Below are positions 23,401 through 32,856 of a DNA stretch of 64,000 nt, in pieces (within the stretch, counting starts at the first letter, position 1; every line of letters begins with the position of its first letter). Source of the stretch: Macrothele yani (taxonomy: Eukaryota; Arthropoda; Arachnida; Araneae; Macrothelidae); contig CM077002.1 in NCBI GenBank assembly GCA_039090855.1, positions 82,898,194-82,962,193 on the forward strand. The letters are read 5' to 3'. Below the pieces are notes generated by a model that worked only from the letters and a program-made list of their open reading frames with translations, searched no databases and was not told where the DNA came from. The translations under genes were made by a program, and so were the position numbers.

Positions 23401-23990
23401 TCTTCGCAGCCTCTCAAAAGTTCCGACATCATTTTGCTAAAGAAATAAGGTGTGTTCTTAAGGCCAAATGGCATCTTTAAGGGCCGATACGTTCCAAAAG
23501 TAGTCACAAACGCTGCCAATCGTTGAGCTCTAGCACTTAATGGAATTTGCCAGTACCCTTTTGTTAAATCTAATACTGTAATATACTTCGCTCCAGAAAC
23601 CTTTTCGACTCTTTCTTCTATGTTGGGCAATAGATAGAACTGGGTCCTTGTCACTTCATTCAATCGCCTGTAGTCAATACATGGGCGTGGATCTCTTCCG
23701 GGTACTTCTACCAAAATCATGGGTGATGTACAACATTATAGAAGTACAAGATTATAGTAGTTGGTCTGATTCACCAACTTCTATAATCTTGTACTGCAGC
23801 ATTTTATCTATCTCGGCTTTAAGAATATTTATCTGCCTGCGCGACATTCTATAAGGCTTAACCCTTACAATAGCATTACTAGCTAGCTCGATATCATGTT
23901 CGACCAAATGAGTCTTCTCTGGAATATTAGAAAACATTTTCAAGTAATGGCATAATAGTTTTTTCAGATCCTGAATTTGTTGGCCACTTA
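23385..23990 (-). pseudogene. gypsy reverse transcriptase, N-terminal and finger/palm part
   Basis: The segment 23943-23752 (FSNIPEKTHLVEHDIELAS) is the typical start of a gypsy reverse transcriptase. 23720-23385 continues with PRPCIDYRRLNEV, ITVLDLTKGYWQIPL (first catalytic Asp) and RPLKMPFGLKNTPYFF. Between them, at 23730-23800, a short inverted copy (TATAGAAGTACAAGATTATA and its partner CTATAATCTTGTACT) breaks the frame. Weak reading connects the upstream integrase tail directly to this start, which argues that the order is original and not a nested insertion. Confidence 0.9.
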
Positions 23991-25241
23991 GGCGCTCTCG
24001 AAGTTTACTGTTCTCCTCGATATCAGAGAAGTTAAATATATTAGGATTTTTTCAACTTGCGGAAATTTAATCTCTAAATCCATTTCACCATTTTCACAAA
24101 TGGGCAATAAGTTCACAAATTCTGGTCGTTTATGGTATGGTTTCAGCATGTTAAAGTGATATACTTGATGCTTTACATTTTTGCCTTCAAAGCTTACTAC
24201 ATAATTAGTCTCTGAAATTTTTTTCTCAATTTTCCCTGGTCCTTTCCACTGTGCCACTAACTTGTTTGGCCTGCAGGTAACAAAAACCAATACTAAATCT
24301 CCTTCTTGAAATTCACGTTTTACCGCATTTCTGTCATACCAATATTTTCTTTTCAATTGAGCCACTTCCATGTTTTTAATGGCAAGTTCTTGACATCTTT
24401 TCATCCTATTTATTAACTCAAATACATATTCAGTGACATAGTTTTCTTCTTCAAGATGAACCATCCATTTTTCATACAATAGTGTCATTGGCGTCCTCAA
24501 ATTTTTTCCATGCACCAATTCAGCAGGCGTAAACTCTGTGCTTTCATGTGTCACAGTTCTCAAAGCAAACAGCGCCGCCGGTAACTGTTTCTCCCAATCC
24601 GGAGCACACTCAAGACATAAAACTCTCAACATCCTTTTAATAGTTCGATGGAATCGTTCTACCGGATTACTTTGGGGATGATATACAGAACTATGAGTAA
24701 CTTTTATTCCAAACCGCTCCAGAAATTCTAGTGTCAAAATGCTTACAAAACTGGCTCCTTGATCAGTTTGAATTTCTTTCGGAAATCCCATGCGGCTAAA
24801 AATGTGTAACAAAGCGTCAACTACCGACTTGGATCCTATGTCTGGTACTGGTACTGCATCTGGATATTTGGACGACAAACACATAGCTGTAATTATGTAT
24901 CTATTTCCGCTTGAAGTCTCGGGCAAAGGCCCACAGGCATCAACGTTGATTTTTGTAAAAATTTCAGGAATAATTGGAACTATTTTTAAAGGTGCTTTCT
25001 TTTTGTCCCCAGCTTTTCCAGCACGTTGGCATGAATCAAAAGATTTTACAAATTCTTCAATGTCTTTATAACAGTTAGGCCAATAAAAATACTTCGCTAG
25101 TCTGTCTTTGGTTTTTGTCACTCCTAAATGCCCCGAAGTTCCCTCATGACACATGTTTTTTATTTGTTCTCTATATTGTTCTGGAACAACAATAAGATCT
25201 CCCTCTTCGCCAATCTTGTTGATCTTCTTCTTCACCAACAT
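23988..25241 (-). CDS. gypsy integrase, long open segment
   Basis: A 417-codon open frame. Residues 1-80 hold the zinc-binding part (CHEGTSGHLG, then FVKSFDSCQRAGK). The HHCC site has lost its first Cys, which is Phe here. The catalytic core has Asp in KINVDACGPLP, Asp in EIQTDQGASF and Glu in NPVERFHRTIKR, so the DDE triad is complete. The C-terminal half includes KYWYDRNAV, WKGPGKIEKKI and HVYHFNMLKPY-like sequence of the GPY/F region. A frameshift near 24040 separates it from the reverse transcriptase. The enzyme inserts element cDNA into host DNA. The start Met is internal to the pol frame, not a true initiation site. Confidence 0.9.
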   Translation of the reverse strand: MLVKKKINKIGEEGDLIVVPEQYREQIKNMCHEGTSGHLGVTKTKDRLAKYFYWPNCYKDIEEFVKSFDSCQRAGKAGDKKKAPLKIVPIIPEIFTKINVDACGPLPETSSGNRYIITAMCLSSKYPDAVPVPDIGSKSVVDALLHIFSRMGFPKEIQTDQGASFVSILTLEFLERFGIKVTHSSVYHPQSNPVERFHRTIKRMLRVLCLECAPDWEKQLPAALFALRTVTHESTEFTPAELVHGKNLRTPMTLLYEKWMVHLEEENYVTEYVFELINRMKRCQELAIKNMEVAQLKRKYWYDRNAVKREFQEGDLVLVFVTCRPNKLVAQWKGPGKIEKKISETNYVVSFEGKNVKHQVYHFNMLKPYHKRPEFVNLLPICENGEMDLEIKFPQVEKILIYLTSLISRRTVNFESA

Positions 25242-25291
25242 CCCATTTCTTAGTACAGCATAACCATTTGCCTTTTTAAAATCTGTTTTCT

Positions 25292-25588
25292 CTATTTCTT
25301 TGAGAATTTTTTCAATTCCAAACTTTGCCGTTGATCTTCCATGAAACTTTTTGAATCCATTTTTACCAACTCTAACATGGCTTTATCTTCATCATGCCTC
25401 AATGGCATAATTTTTTCTTCTAATTCATCTGATTCTTCGGAACCCACAGCCTCTCCTTCAAGGGCTTGTTTTTCTTTCTTCCCTGTATCATTCTTTACTG
25501 AATTTCTCTCTTCGTTGTTTCGTTTCTGTTTTTCTTGATACCGAGTAATCACAACATTTACCTGTTCTGAATTAAGTGGCCACTCCAT
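25292..25588 (-). pseudogene. pol linker between protease and integrase
   Basis: A highly charged 98-codon frame (KEKQALEGE, SEESDELEE) links protease to integrase. A frameshift near the T run at 25590-25600 and a stop at 25292 isolate it. It is probably a spacer plus the region just before the integrase zinc finger. No domain recognised. Confidence 0.6.
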
Positions 25589-25998
25589 AAATATATTTTT
25601 TTAACAAAGCGGCAGTCTTATTTCCAAGTAAATATCTACCTTGATCTAGCGACTTTCTAATCACTGCAGCCTTAGTTACAATATGACCTAATTCACATTC
25701 TAGTTCAACTTCTGCCAATGGTAAACAAACCTTTTGTTCATCCAGAAGATGCTGTACCCACACATGTTCTCCAGTAAACTCACTTGGCGACACATACTCT
25801 TGACAAATGATATCAACTGATGAACCTGTATCCCGGAGAATAGGCATGGTAACTCCATTTATTTTTCCTTCAAAGGTGTAGGGTGCCAAGAGATCCCCTT
25901 CAGTTTCCTCTCTGATTCTATTTACGCTTCCTGAGTTCTGTGGTTTTAGCTTTGGGCACTGAGGTCGAATGTGATCATAAGATCCACACTCGTAACAC
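25572..25998 (-). pseudogene. gag zinc knuckle and aspartic protease
   Basis: Just after an in-frame stop at about 25998, the minus strand reads CYECGSYDHIRPQC, a CX2CX4HX4C nucleocapsid knuckle. The protease follows with ILRDTGSSVDII, the DTG active site, and LLGNKTAALL towards the end. It is open from 25889 to 25572. Confidence 0.88.
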
Positions 25999-27039
25999 TA
26001 AAGCTTCCGTCTGCGATCATACTTTTCTTCATTCTGAGATACATTCCGGTTTGACCACCCTTGTCCTACATCTGACTTAGCATAATTATTGTTATTAAAT
26101 CCATTTTTCATAAAATTTCCCCTATCATAGTTATCTCTAGTTTTTTTCTCACTGCCTTGCTTTTTCTTTGAAGCACAAAATTCATTCGACGAATTTTTCT
26201 TGATTCCTCTTCTTACACTTTCATAATTGTCCACCATATCAGCCAAATCTGAAGGGGAGACAATATTTGACCATTTATCAATAAAATGCTCCCTTATTTC
26301 TATAGGCACTCTCCGCTTCAATTGATGCGTGATCATTAATTTTTTTAGCCCTTCAAAATCGCCTATTTTAAGTCCTGAAATCCATTCATTAAAATAGTTT
26401 TCTAACTCGAAGGCGAAATCTCTCCATGTCTTCTCTGATGTACGCATGTGTTGTACAAATTTTAATCTAAATTTCTCTGGACTTAACTTATATCTTTTAA
26501 GAAGTAACCTTTTAACATATTCATAGTTTTTAGCATCTTCAACATTTTCTCTGGCAATCAATTGTGATATTTCGTAGGGCAAATGTCCTATCAAATTCGT
26601 GACCCAATCTTCCCTTTTTATTTCTGCTTGTTGTGCTTGCCTTTCAAATAAAACTAAGTAAATACTTATATCACTGTCTTTTGGGTCAAATGTTTTCATC
26701 AAATGACGAAGTTCTAATCTCGGTTTATGAGAATTTCCATTTTGCTCCAAACTACCTCCCAGCGACGGACGTCCAGCTTCTTCTCAGATTTTCAAGCTCA
26801 AATTCCATTTGTCTTTCTGTTTGTCTATGTTTTTCAAATTCCAATTCCATTTGTCTTTCTGTTTCTCTACGCTCTTTTATACCTGCCAAAAGTTCTTTCA
26901 CGAAATCCTCTTCATAACCTTCAAAGTTGACAATTTTATTTTTTAATTCCAGAATTTTGAGATTTGGCATAACTTCTATACCCAATTCTTCCGCCAACTG
27001 CAGAAGTTCTTCTTTTCGAGCTCTTCCTAAGAAAGCCAT
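25998..27039 (-). pseudogene. gypsy gag (matrix/capsid part)
   Basis: The probable start is MAFLGRARKEELLQLAEEL at 27039, an N-terminus I associate with arthropod gypsy Gag proteins. A coiled, charged stretch follows (RETERQMELEFEKHRQTERQ, with an internal repeat). A one-base frame change near 26751 leads to the capsid-like part (26750-25998), with FERQAQQAEIKREDW, LLLKRYKLSPEKFRL and LKRRVPIEIREHF. A stop separates it from the zinc knuckle. The protein would form the particle that packages the element RNA. Confidence 0.87.
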
Positions 27040-27072
27040 TTCAACAAGCTCTACGTGTACCCAATGTTTATT

Positions 27073-27316
27073 TATTATCGTATATGTGTATACGTTCACA
27101 GAAATTGTTTACAACAATATTCTACATTTACCTATACTCTAGGCTCAAACAGTTGTTCTGAATGTACTATTTCTTGACAGAAATTATTTCCTTCTATTAT
27201 CGTATATGTGTATACGTTCACAGAAATTGTTTACAACAATATTCTACATTTACCTATAATCTAGGCTCAAACAGTTGTTCTGAATGTATTATTTCTTGAC
27301 AGAAATTATTTCCTTC
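27073..27316. repeat. 122-bp tandem duplication in the retrotransposon leader
   Basis: TATTATCGTATATGTGTATA starts two consecutive copies at 27073 and 27195, nearly identical over 122 bp. They lie between the 5' LTR and gag. The first copy includes sequence just upstream of the gag start. Confidence 0.9.
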
Positions 27317-27658
27317 TATTTAATTCCGTGCCCGGAAACTTCTAAAAAACTTGCTTTGATATTTCATTCCTTTGGATAATTCTCTAAGAACAACAACAAA
27401 AACAGTACTTACATAAACATCTAATGTGGTGTAAATCCGATACGGAACTTTTTTTTTTTCTCACGAACTAATTTCGAAAAACAACAGTCACCATCCTTTG
27501 TTCTTCCCAACACAAAGAGGAAAAACAAAATATCCCTGTCGCGTTGGTTCTTTCTCACGCTTGAAGATCTTTCAACTCATCGATTTCCACAGTCATAAAA
27601 AACGCCGCTGAAGTTGCGCAATCCCGTCTCACCGGTGCCTCCACTTCTTTCTTTGGTC
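27317..27658 (-). promoter_or_regulatory. 5' leader and probable primer-binding region
   Basis: Non-coding leader between gag and the 5' LTR. Beginning about 15 bp inside the LTR, the minus strand reads TGGAGGCACCGGTGAGA, which has the TGG start of a tRNA primer site. I cannot assign the tRNA. The offset is larger than usual, so this is tentative. Confidence 0.4.
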
Positions 27659-27891
27659 TGTAACATCACAGACACTCGATCACAACACAAAACATTTATT
27701 ACTTTACACAAAAACATAAACTGGAATACACTCCGCGGTACAAACTGAACGTGTTGTCTTAGCCAAAGCTCGGCATGTCCTACTCCTTCAATATCTCTCA
27801 CGCAACTCCTCACATCACTCACCACACGCTCAAGTCATTAAATGTCAATGTATCATTCCGCACTTTTGTGCGTGGAAGTTCGTATTTTACA
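27659..27891 (-). repeat. 5' LTR
   Basis: A 233-bp LTR with the same TG...CA ends as the copy at 22099. Only a handful of differences are visible (for example CGCGG against CGAGG and TCATTA against TCATTT). Confidence 0.92.
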
Positions 27892-29740
27892 ATACACAGA
27901 CACAAACGATACTTATAATTGCAACAACATACATAGCAATATAAGACAACGTACGTTTACATGTTCTCACATTTGTTTTGAGATGAGACTTGCAATAATT
28001 TGGAATATTGTAGCGTAGTTGTTTTTCTTTTTAATTTAAGAAAACGGTTCGAATTGTAAAAGTACAGGGTTTTGAGTTCTGGTTCGAGATGGTTCGTCTG
28101 TAAATACATAGATGTAGTGCAGTGTTTTTTAAATTCCTTCACATTTTTAAAATTTCTTCACCTCCAGATTTCAAGAACATGTAAGCACCTTATTCATGGT
28201 TTTGACTATTTGTTTCTACAGTCTCATTGTCATATCACAACATCAACTGTTTCCTTAAAGCAACAAATAGTGCAATACAATATCTGAGGCATACTGTCAG
28301 CTCCTCATTTCCTTGCCACAGACAACACAATATGAATGCATGTTTCACTTGTTTCATTTTCGAAGGCAGAAACGAGTTTGACAATTTTGCCAACCAAACC
28401 GGATTCCGATGGTGCCCCTGCACCCAGTTGCTTAATGAATGCTCTTTAAGTTGTTGCCTTTAAAAAATAGCCCCAAATAATTGAGGCTTTAATTATGCGG
28501 CAACTTGATTAATATCCAGATTTTTTCTGTCCGTTTTGAAAAGAAATGCATATCTGTAGGTCCGTTTGTCGGTCTGTCCATGAACATGGAGCAGTTATTA
28601 TTATTATTTTTTTAATTTACACACCTGCACCACAGAGTTTTACGTTTCGAAATTTTTGAAAACTCTTTTGCATCTGATATTACCTTGAGAAAAAAAAACG
28701 TAATTTAAATGAGTTAAAAATCTAATGCATCTTAAGAGTTCTAAAGTAAAAATTTTGAATGTTTTAAAGTAACGTTGGAGGAGATTTTTTCAATTTCACA
28801 AAAGAAAATTTTTTCATAGGTCGTGCAAAGTTTTTGCGCTTTCATTTTCCGATTACTCTATAAATGTTCCTCTAGGAACCTTGAAGTTGTGCAAATCTTT
28901 GACGGCATGTTTAAGGACTAGCTTAACTAGAGCGAAAACTGCTTTTGCATCCAACCTGCACTTATAAAGCAAATAAAAACTGGAATATTTTAAAAACTTT
29001 AATTGTTTTGTCTACATTGTAAAATCCCCATGCTTGGGACAGCTGTTTGAAAATTTGAATACTTTGAAATGATCTTGTTAAAAAGCTTTTTCTAAAAGTT
29101 AAATTTCTTTTCTCTGCTTAACAGGCCACAAAACATTCTTACTTTTTGCATTCTTGTATTTGCCTTTCATAAATTTCCGCAAAGGAAGTCAAACTGGAGT
29201 AGGATTTCCTTGATTAAATGAGATCAGCGGCTGACTCATCGAGGAGCTGCTGCTTAGATTAGAATTGGGATAAAACAAACAAACAAACAAAAAACAGTAT
29301 ATTTCTAACAGCTTCTTAAAAACATGTGAACCCTACCGTCCTACTGAACTTAAGGCCAGAGCACTGAATCCCGTTTCCATTTCTTTAGAAATGGTGTAAC
29401 ACACAAAATTAACAATACCAAACTAGATTTTTCTACAAATTTTTTTTTGTTTCGTGTTGATGTATGCTTCAGTACCTGTGTGTGTTTTTTGAAATTGTCA
29501 AAAAATTCCGCCCTGCTTGAAAAATGTTACCTTTGGCACATGCTTAACGTGCATATGCATTAAAACACACCTGCACCAGAGAGTTTTACGTGTGTTATTT
29601 ACAAGGTGTAAGAAAGAGACAATCTGAGCGACAAAAGTATAAATAGTGTAACAAAGTCATAGATTGGTCGATCATGAATGATCATGTGGGCATGCATAGC
29701 CAGTGAAGGCGTCACTAGACTACACTTTATAAACAGGTCT
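27892..29740. other. No gene seen; short direct repeats
   Basis: AT-rich DNA. A phrase ACACACCTGCACCASAGAG with following TTTTACGT occurs in the same orientation at about 28618-28645 and 29566-29591. The first 40 bp after the LTR share AATTGCAACAACATA with the sequence left of the 3' LTR (22083-22097). Confidence 0.5.
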
Positions 29741-29742
29741 GC

Positions 29743-29892
29743 GAATGCAGAGTGCACTCACAGCCCCATTTATATCTGCCCAGCTAATTCAAACAATCAA
29801 GGAACAATTTAGTGAGACTGAATCCTGCATCTTCCAGGACGACCCTGTGTCATGTCAACACGCCAGGGAAAGGTGAGTAAATTTTCATTGTA

Positions 29893-29927
<35 letters not shown>

Positions 29928-30232
29928 GGTTTGTTAGCATTATTGTCATTTTACCTGATACATAATATTTGTTTTTAGATCAGAAATTTTCTACAAGAGG
30001 CCAACGTCAGATTCCTTAGTTGGCCGGGCAACACTCCAGAACTAAACCCTATTGAGAACTGTTGGTATGTAATGGCCAAAATAGTTGCAGAGAGGATGCT
30101 TGACAGTAAACAACAACTGCAGAAGTGTATTACAAGAGTTTGGTATCACGTTGGCACAGAATATTTGAAAAACTCATCCACTCCATGCGGAGCACTGAAA
30201 AGCTGTTATTAAGTCGTCTCAAGGTGACCCTG
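29743..30232 (+). pseudogene. Tc1/mariner-type transposase, C-terminal half, with intron-like gap
   Basis: From 29743 the frame reads QLIQTIKEQFSETESCIF and QDDPVSCQHARER (second catalytic Asp region). It then meets GTGAGTAAAT. Coding resemblance resumes at 29984 with NFLQEANVRFLSWPGN, then TPELNPIENCWYVM (final Glu). The tail KLIHSM near 30190 is in a shifted frame. The gap 29873-29983 has GT...AG ends, and removing it keeps the frame. It contains a CT microsatellite (29899-29932). Nothing of the N-terminal half is recognised upstream. Confidence 0.7.
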
Positions 30233-30239
30233 CGAAGTA

Positions 30240-30560
30240 TTAGTATCCTACGAAATGAGAAATAACTGTTCGTGTTATGTTTTGTATGCCTACATACGCT
30301 ATGAACCTTTTTTTCTCACAGAAATGTTAAAAGCACGTTTTTGCGACAATGCTTCTTAACGGCATTGATGAGCCTGTGATGTGAAATTGCACTTATTTCA
30401 GATAATGCAGCATTATACGTGATAAACTGCATAAATTGCATTTCTTTGGTTTTTCTTTTTGGTGTATTCTCTGCGTTACACATGATATCATTACAAATTT
30501 GCCATATCCTTATACATTCCCCACGAGTTTCATAGTGTTCTCTGATGTCGTGCTCTTAAA
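30240..30560. other. No gene seen
   Basis: AT-rich spacer between two transposon sequences. Confidence 0.5.
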
Positions 30561-30812
30561 CATACACTGGCGTGCAAAAATTAAGGACGAGACGGATTTT
30601 CGAATGCAACGCCGTGCAGAAGTGCTCCACATTGACTCAAATCATACCATAAGATGCCCAAGGTGTAAGAATATGGGACAAGTGAACAAAACCGTCCAAA
30701 CAAGGAATCCAAAGGATACAAAGGCACTTTATTGAAAAGGTAGCTTAGAGCACAACTGGAAAAAAGACAGAAAAGTCCATGTGAAAGGCGGCTGCCAAGA
30801 AAAATCCAGTCT

Positions 30813-31843
30813 TTAGTAGGGGATATGATCACCCCTGACTGCGTTGTAGGATTTAAAACGTCTGTCAATGCTGATGACGAGGTTGTCCCGGAGCTGTTGA
30901 GGCATCGCGGCCCATTCCTCTTGTAGCGCCAATCGCAGCTGCGGAATCGTTGCTGGCGGCTGGTGACGTGCTGCCAAGCGTCTCCCGAGAAGGTCCCACA
31001 CGTGTCCGATTGAATTTAGGTCCGGGAACCTTGCGGGCCAATCCATGCGTGCAATATCTTCACTCTCCAACAGCTCTGCGACAGCCACTGTACGATGAGG
31101 TTATAGCGTTGTCGTCCATGAAGAGGAACTCAGGTCCCACAGCACCTCTAAACAGACGCACGTGAGGCAGGAGAACCTCGGTACAATAGTGGACACCAGT
31201 GACTCAACCTCCTTGGAAGGTGTGGAGGTCAGTATGGTTACTAAGCATGATACCACCACAAACGAGAACTTTGCCACATCCAAACCGGTCCCTTTCGATG
31301 ATGTTGTAGGTGTGATTGCATGTTCCCTGCTCCCTCCAGATGTGTATACGTCCAGAATCGCTCGTCAGACCAAATCGGCTCTCATCCGTAAAGAGAACTC
31401 GACCCAATTGCTGATGTGTCCCGTTCTTGTATTCCTGGCACCACAGAAATCACCGTCTGCGATGAGCAGGCGTTAATGGCACACACCGTACTGGTCGTCG
31501 TGCAAATAGACCACCTTTGTGCAGGCTCCTGGCCACGGATAAACGCGATAACGGACGTCCAGTTGTTGTCTGTTGCATGTGCCTTTCCCTTCGTCTGTCT
31601 CTTCTCGCCTGTAGGACAATATACTGATCGTCCGCGGCCGTGGTTGCTCGTGGATGACCACTGCTAAACTCTCGGACAGCTGTTTCTGTCGTTTGAAATG
31701 CTCTCCAAGCTCGTGAAACGATGCTGTGAGCGATCCTGAACTCCCCGACCACACTAGTCACACTTCGACCTTCTTTCAACTTCCCAATGACGCGACCTCG
31801 GGTAAAGTCATCCAGATGTCGTCTAATGGATTGCCGGTTGGCC
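30813..31843 (-). pseudogene. Tc1-like transposase, broken (element E)
   Basis: The probable start is MANRQSIRRHLDDFTRGRVI near 31843. The DNA-binding region reads GRSVTSVVGEFRIAHSIVSR, then PLTPAHRR. A shifted frame gives RVLFTDESRFGLTSDSGR (first Asp) and VLVCGGIML. The last part, 31088-30813, has FPDLNSIGHVWDLLGRR, where the catalytic Glu of the usual PIEHVWD is Gly. With this loss and the frame changes it cannot act. Confidence 0.88.
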
Positions 31844-31855
31844 ATATCACACGGT

Positions 31856-32008
31856 GGCAGCAACTCGACGTCGTCCAAACCGACGTCGAGTTGCTGCCAC
31901 TCGACGTCGGTTTGGACGACGTCGAGTGGCAGCAACTCGACGAAAGCAACTCTGTGAAAGCTATTGCTTTCAATTCTGTGAAAGCAATAGCTTTCACAGA
32001 ATTGCTGA
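31856..32008. repeat. Cluster of nested palindromes in element E
   Basis: GCAGCAACTCGACGTCGTCC is followed by its inverse several times up to about 31945. Then CAATTCTGTGAAAGC at about 31971 is mirrored by GCTTTCACAGAATTG at about 32004. An additional half copy precedes it. The block sits between the transposase start and the right inverted end. Confidence 0.9.
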
Positions 32009-32230
32009 GCGTACACCGCTCATGTGCTTTATACCCTTCCGACACTCCCCCCCCTACGTCATACTGCATATATGCGCATACCCTACCATACCGGACCCTA
32101 GTCTATCTCCTTAGTGGTCTTTCGGTCCGTTCTGCCTGTTCGTTCCGCTGTGATGCTAATTTCTCCTCTTAGTCCTTAATTTTTTCACACCAGTGTATGT
32201 ATAAATTGTTTGAAAAAATATTTTTTTGAT

Positions 32231-32434
32231 TGGGAGTTTAACGACCACCGTGAGCAACTCTATCGCTTAAGAGAAGTCGCCAGTTCCCAATTTAGGGTCA
32301 CTGGTTCTAGGGAGAGGAGACATCCAGTGCCATAATACAACTAGAACAGCCATGTCTCACCGGGATTCGAATCTGGACCCAGCTCGGATGAATGATTAGA
32401 AGTCAGTGCTTAGATCACTGCGCCATCGGGGCAG
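32231..32434 (-). repeat. tRNA-derived SINE
   Basis: Body GTTTAACGACCACCGTGAGC and TAGGGTCACTGGTTCTAGGG, head with CGGGATTCGAATCTGGACCC and CACTGCGCCATC. Minus strand. Confidence 0.9.
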
Positions 32435-32463
32435 CGTTTGAAAATATGAAACACTCAGCATTT

Positions 32464-32695
32464 TGGGGACGGGGAATTAAGGAGCACCATGAGAAACTCG
32501 GAATACTATAAGTAGTCTCCCGTCCCTAATTTAGAGGAGAATTACAGGCGAGCATCTACGTATAAAGGTACAGTCATTCAGCATTCAGCGCCGTAGGGCG
32601 AACGCACCACTCATGCCTCATCCGGGTCGAACCCGGTCCCATCTTGGAGGAGTGATCCTATGTCAGCACCTCAGACCACTTGGCTATAGGGGCGG
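32464..32695 (-). repeat. tRNA-derived SINE, diverged
   Basis: Body AAGGAGCACCATGAGAAACT and TATAAGTAGTCTCCCGTCCC, head with GGGTCGAACCCGGTCCCATC. It carries an internal replacement around 32530-32600. Placed tail to head with the SINE before it. Confidence 0.8.
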
Positions 32696-32763
32696 CTAAA
32701 CAGTTGGTATTATCTTCAGTCTTGAAGATAATACCTGAAGAGTACAGAATACGATAATAATAT

Positions 32764-32837
32764 AATACAAGAATCTGGTATTATAATATAATATAATATA
32801 ATATAATATAATATAATATAATATAATATAATATAAT
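32764..32837. repeat. ATAAT microsatellite (left of RTE copy 3)
   Basis: A pentanucleotide ATAAT run continues on the other side of the LINE at 36836-36881. The LINE therefore inserted into one microsatellite tract. Confidence 0.92.
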
Positions 32838-32856
32838 ATCATCATCATCATCATTG

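Larger units (their letters stand above)
22099..27891 (-). mobile_element. Complete Ty3/gypsy LTR retrotransposon, Gmr1-like gene order
   Basis: Two near-identical 233-bp LTRs (22099-22331 and 27659-27891) flank a 5.3-kb minus-strand internal region. Order from the 5' LTR is gag, protease, integrase, reverse transcriptase, RNase H, then polypurine tract and 3' LTR. Most Ty3/gypsy elements place integrase last; integrase before reverse transcriptase is known for the Gmr1 clade. The reverse transcriptase itself is gypsy-type. Several stops and frameshifts show the copy is dead, but the LTRs have few differences, which points to fairly recent insertion. No envelope-like frame follows RNase H. 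Confidence 0.9.
30565..32195 (-). mobile_element. Tc1-like transposon E, full length
   Basis: Ends CACTGGCGTGCAAAAATTAA (30565) and, inverted, CACTGGTGTGAAAAAATTAA (ending 32195) lie next to TA duplications at 30563-30564 and 32196-32197. The body is 1.63 kb with a minus-strand transposase. The 5' side carries extra palindromes at 31856-32008. Confidence 0.92.

Noticed and set aside
22099..27891. Endogenous retrovirus
   Set aside because: No envelope frame lies between RNase H and the LTR, and the domain order and Gag type fit a gypsy retrotransposon.
28618..29591. Direct repeats as LTRs of a small element
   Set aside because: Only about 27 bp are shared and the sequence between has no primer-binding or polypurine signals.
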